From the NCBI GenBank assembly GCA_965276825.1, contig OZ255630.1, positions 1,488,001 through 1,552,000 on the forward strand: a stretch of DNA of 64,000 nucleotides, in the 5' to 3' direction. The position numbers and the translations under genes were made by a program. Source of the stretch: G965276765 sp965276825. GTDB lineage: Bacteria; Actinomycetota; Acidimicrobiia; Acidimicrobiales; Palsa-688. Each line of letters begins with the position of its first letter. The stretch's first letter is position 1. The notes below the pieces were generated by a model. It did not search any database and was not told the origin of the DNA. It saw nothing but the letters and a program-made list of their open reading frames with translations. Shown here in pieces: positions 62,733 to 64,000 of this stretch.

Positions 62733-64000
62733 TCACACCCGCTTTCGGTCGTAGGACGGTCGGGACCCGGTGCCGAAGCGGCGCAGCGCGCCGTCGGGTC
62801 CCGACGCGTTGGGGCGGAGGAAGATCCAGTTCTGCCAGGCCGAGAGGCGGGCGAAGATCTTGGTCTCGATGGTCTCGGGGCCGACGAAGCGCAGGTTGGC
62901 CTCGAGCCCGGTCAGGGCGTCGGGGCTGAAGGCGGCCCGCTCCTCGAGCAGCAGGCGGATCTCGTCGTGGTAGTCGAGGTCGTCGGGGATCGAGGTGACC
63001 AGGCCGAGCTCGTCGGCGCGCGCCGCGTCGACCGGCGTGCCGATCACCGCCCTGGCCGCGTCGAGGGCGTCGGGGTGCCCGTAGAACCGGCTCTCCAGGC
63101 GGCTGAGCCCGTTGCCCATCGGGTAGGCGCCGTCGTTGGCCGGGCCGAGCACGATGGTGGCGGCGGCCAGGTCGTGGCCCTCCACGGCACCGTCGAGCAT
63201 CACGGTGCGGTCGGCGGCCAGGGCCAGCTCGGCGACGGTGCCGGCGAAGCAGCTGCCGGGCTCGATCAGGGCGACGATGGTCCTGGCCGACACGTCGAGG
63301 CGCTTGAGGGTGCGCTTCCAGAGGGCGGTGACCTCCCGGGCCAACCAGTGGGGCAGGGCGTCGGCGACCGCGGCGTCGGCGGTCAGCACGGCGCCGGGGT
63401 CACCTTCGGTGCGCAGCACCCAGGTCCCGAGCTCGGGCTCGTTGAAGCGCAGGTGCAACATGGCGTCGTCGAGCTCCCTGGCGGCGGCGATCACCCAGGA
63501 CGCCGAACCGGCGGCGAGCAGCGAGGCGGCGTCGGTCGGCTGCGGGTCGGCCGGGGCGCGCACGACGATGGTCGCCGCGCCGAGCTTCCGGTCGACGGTG
63601 ACCTCGACGTGGCCGTAGGCCAGCCCGCCGTCGCCGACGGCGCGCCGCTCGACGGGGTGGAGGGCCACGCCGTCGCCACCCGGCCGATCGGAGGTGGCCG
63701 CGGCGGCCAGGGCCCGTTCGCTCACCGTGGCGTCGAAGGTGGTCCGGGGGGCCAGCACGTCGACCAGCCCCCAACGCCGCGCCTGGGCGCCGGCCACCCC
63801 CTCGGCCCTGGTGGCGAACACGTCGGCCAGGTCGCGGCGCACGTGGCGCTTGTCGACCACCCGGGTCAGGCCGCCGGTGCCGGGCAGCACGCCGAGGAGC
63901 GGGACCTCGGGCAGCGACACGGTCGATGACCGGTCGTCGACCAGGATGATCTCGTCGCAGGCCAGCGCCAGCTCGTAGCCGCCGCCGGCCGCCGTCCCGT
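62733..64000 (-). CDS. boxC: Dihydrodiol-CoA hydrolase, 5' part outside window
   Basis: Enoyl-CoA hydratase-related enzyme that opens the epoxide ring and releases formate in the box pathway. The frame is open to the right-hand edge, so the N-terminus lies beyond 64000. Visible parts include LPEVPLLGVLPGTGGLTRV and, near the end, ETKIFARLSAWQNWIFLRPNA, both typical of BoxC. Full BoxC has about 550 residues; 421 codons are seen. Ordered boxC-boxB-ligase. Confidence 0.9.
   Translation of the reverse strand, partial: GTAAGGGYELALACDEIILVDDRSSTVSLPEVPLLGVLPGTGGLTRVVDKRHVRRDLADVFATRAEGVAGAQARRWGLVDVLAPRTTFDATVSERALAAAATSDRPGGDGVALHPVERRAVGDGGLAYGHVEVTVDRKLGAATIVVRAPADPQPTDAASLLAAGSASWVIAAARELDDAMLHLRFNEPELGTWVLRTEGDPGAVLTADAAVADALPHWLAREVTALWKRTLKRLDVSARTIVALIEPGSCFAGTVAELALAADRTVMLDGAVEGHDLAAATIVLGPANDGAYPMGNGLSRLESRFYGHPDALDAARAVIGTPVDAARADELGLVTSIPDDLDYHDEIRLLLEERAAFSPDALTGLEANLRFVGPETIETKIFARLSAWQNWIFLRPNASGPDGALRRFGTGSRPSYDRKRV

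Overview
This window is a very GC-rich bacterial chromosome segment, coding almost edge to edge, with many GTG starts. The gene content points to Actinomycetota: a mycothiol synthase (mshD), the classical menaquinone pathway (menF, menD, menH, menA, menE, menG), two VapBC modules, an EthA-like monooxygenase and a QsdR-like TetR regulator. A lineage near Acidimicrobiia is a reasonable guess, but no rRNA or other marker is present to prove it. At least fifteen genes have a TANNNT-like hexamer only 6-10 nt before the start codon, which suggests widespread leaderless transcription. Start/stop overlaps (GTGA, ATGA, TTGA) are common inside operons.

Layout. 1-6.4 kb: the 3' part of a LutB-LutC fusion, a GNAT protein, YqgE/AlgH, a glucose-dehydrogenase-like MDR enzyme, an Ig-like protein and a beta-propeller lipoprotein. 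6.6-10 kb: trpC-trpF-trpB-trpA (minus strand). 10-13.8 kb: an aldo/keto reductase, an OmpR-type two-component pair and a VOC protein. 13.9-18 kb: hisI-trpE-ygfZ-lipoprotein, translationally coupled. 18-22.6 kb: VOC protein, fatty-acid desaturase, a GroES-like protein, DppA-type aminopeptidase, a frameshifted P1-family peptidase and a GNAT protein. 22.9-23.6 kb: VapBC module 1.

23.6-30.0 kb holds the most unusual part: five minus-strand genes with overlapping or nearly touching ends (HTH-containing protein, coiled-coil protein, degenerate BrxD/DUF2791-like ATPase, intact DUF2791-like ATPase, XPB-type SF2 helicase). They look like a Shango/BREX-related DNA-processing or defence system. The set begins 47 nt after hisF, so it is probably read together with the histidine operon hisD-C-B-H-A-F (30.1-35.4 kb).

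35.4-43.4 kb: a small helical protein, an APH(3')-like kinase, endonuclease III, mshD, rlmN, a small membrane protein, a MaoC hydratase, menG-menF and a zinc alcohol dehydrogenase, followed by an 81-bp tandem repeat array. 43.7-52.9 kb: methyltransferase, PBP2a-like transpeptidase, acyl-CoA synthetase, SDR, Baeyer-Villiger monooxygenase, a small protein with a TetR regulator, and DUF4326, DinB-like and GNAT proteins. 53.0-53.7 kb: VapBC module 2. 53.8-58.6 kb: menD, menH, menA, menE. 58.7-64 kb: an aldo/keto reductase and the aerobic benzoyl-CoA (box) genes: benzoate-CoA ligase, boxB and a 3'-terminal piece of boxC cut by the window edge.

A recurrent oddity is short in-frame tandem repeats inside otherwise ordinary genes (menD, trpE, a lipoprotein, the lutB-lutC linker). 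Several genes also have a frame or stop-codon problem: the P1 peptidase, one VOC protein and one GNAT protein. No tRNA, rRNA, CRISPR array, insertion sequence or prophage was seen.
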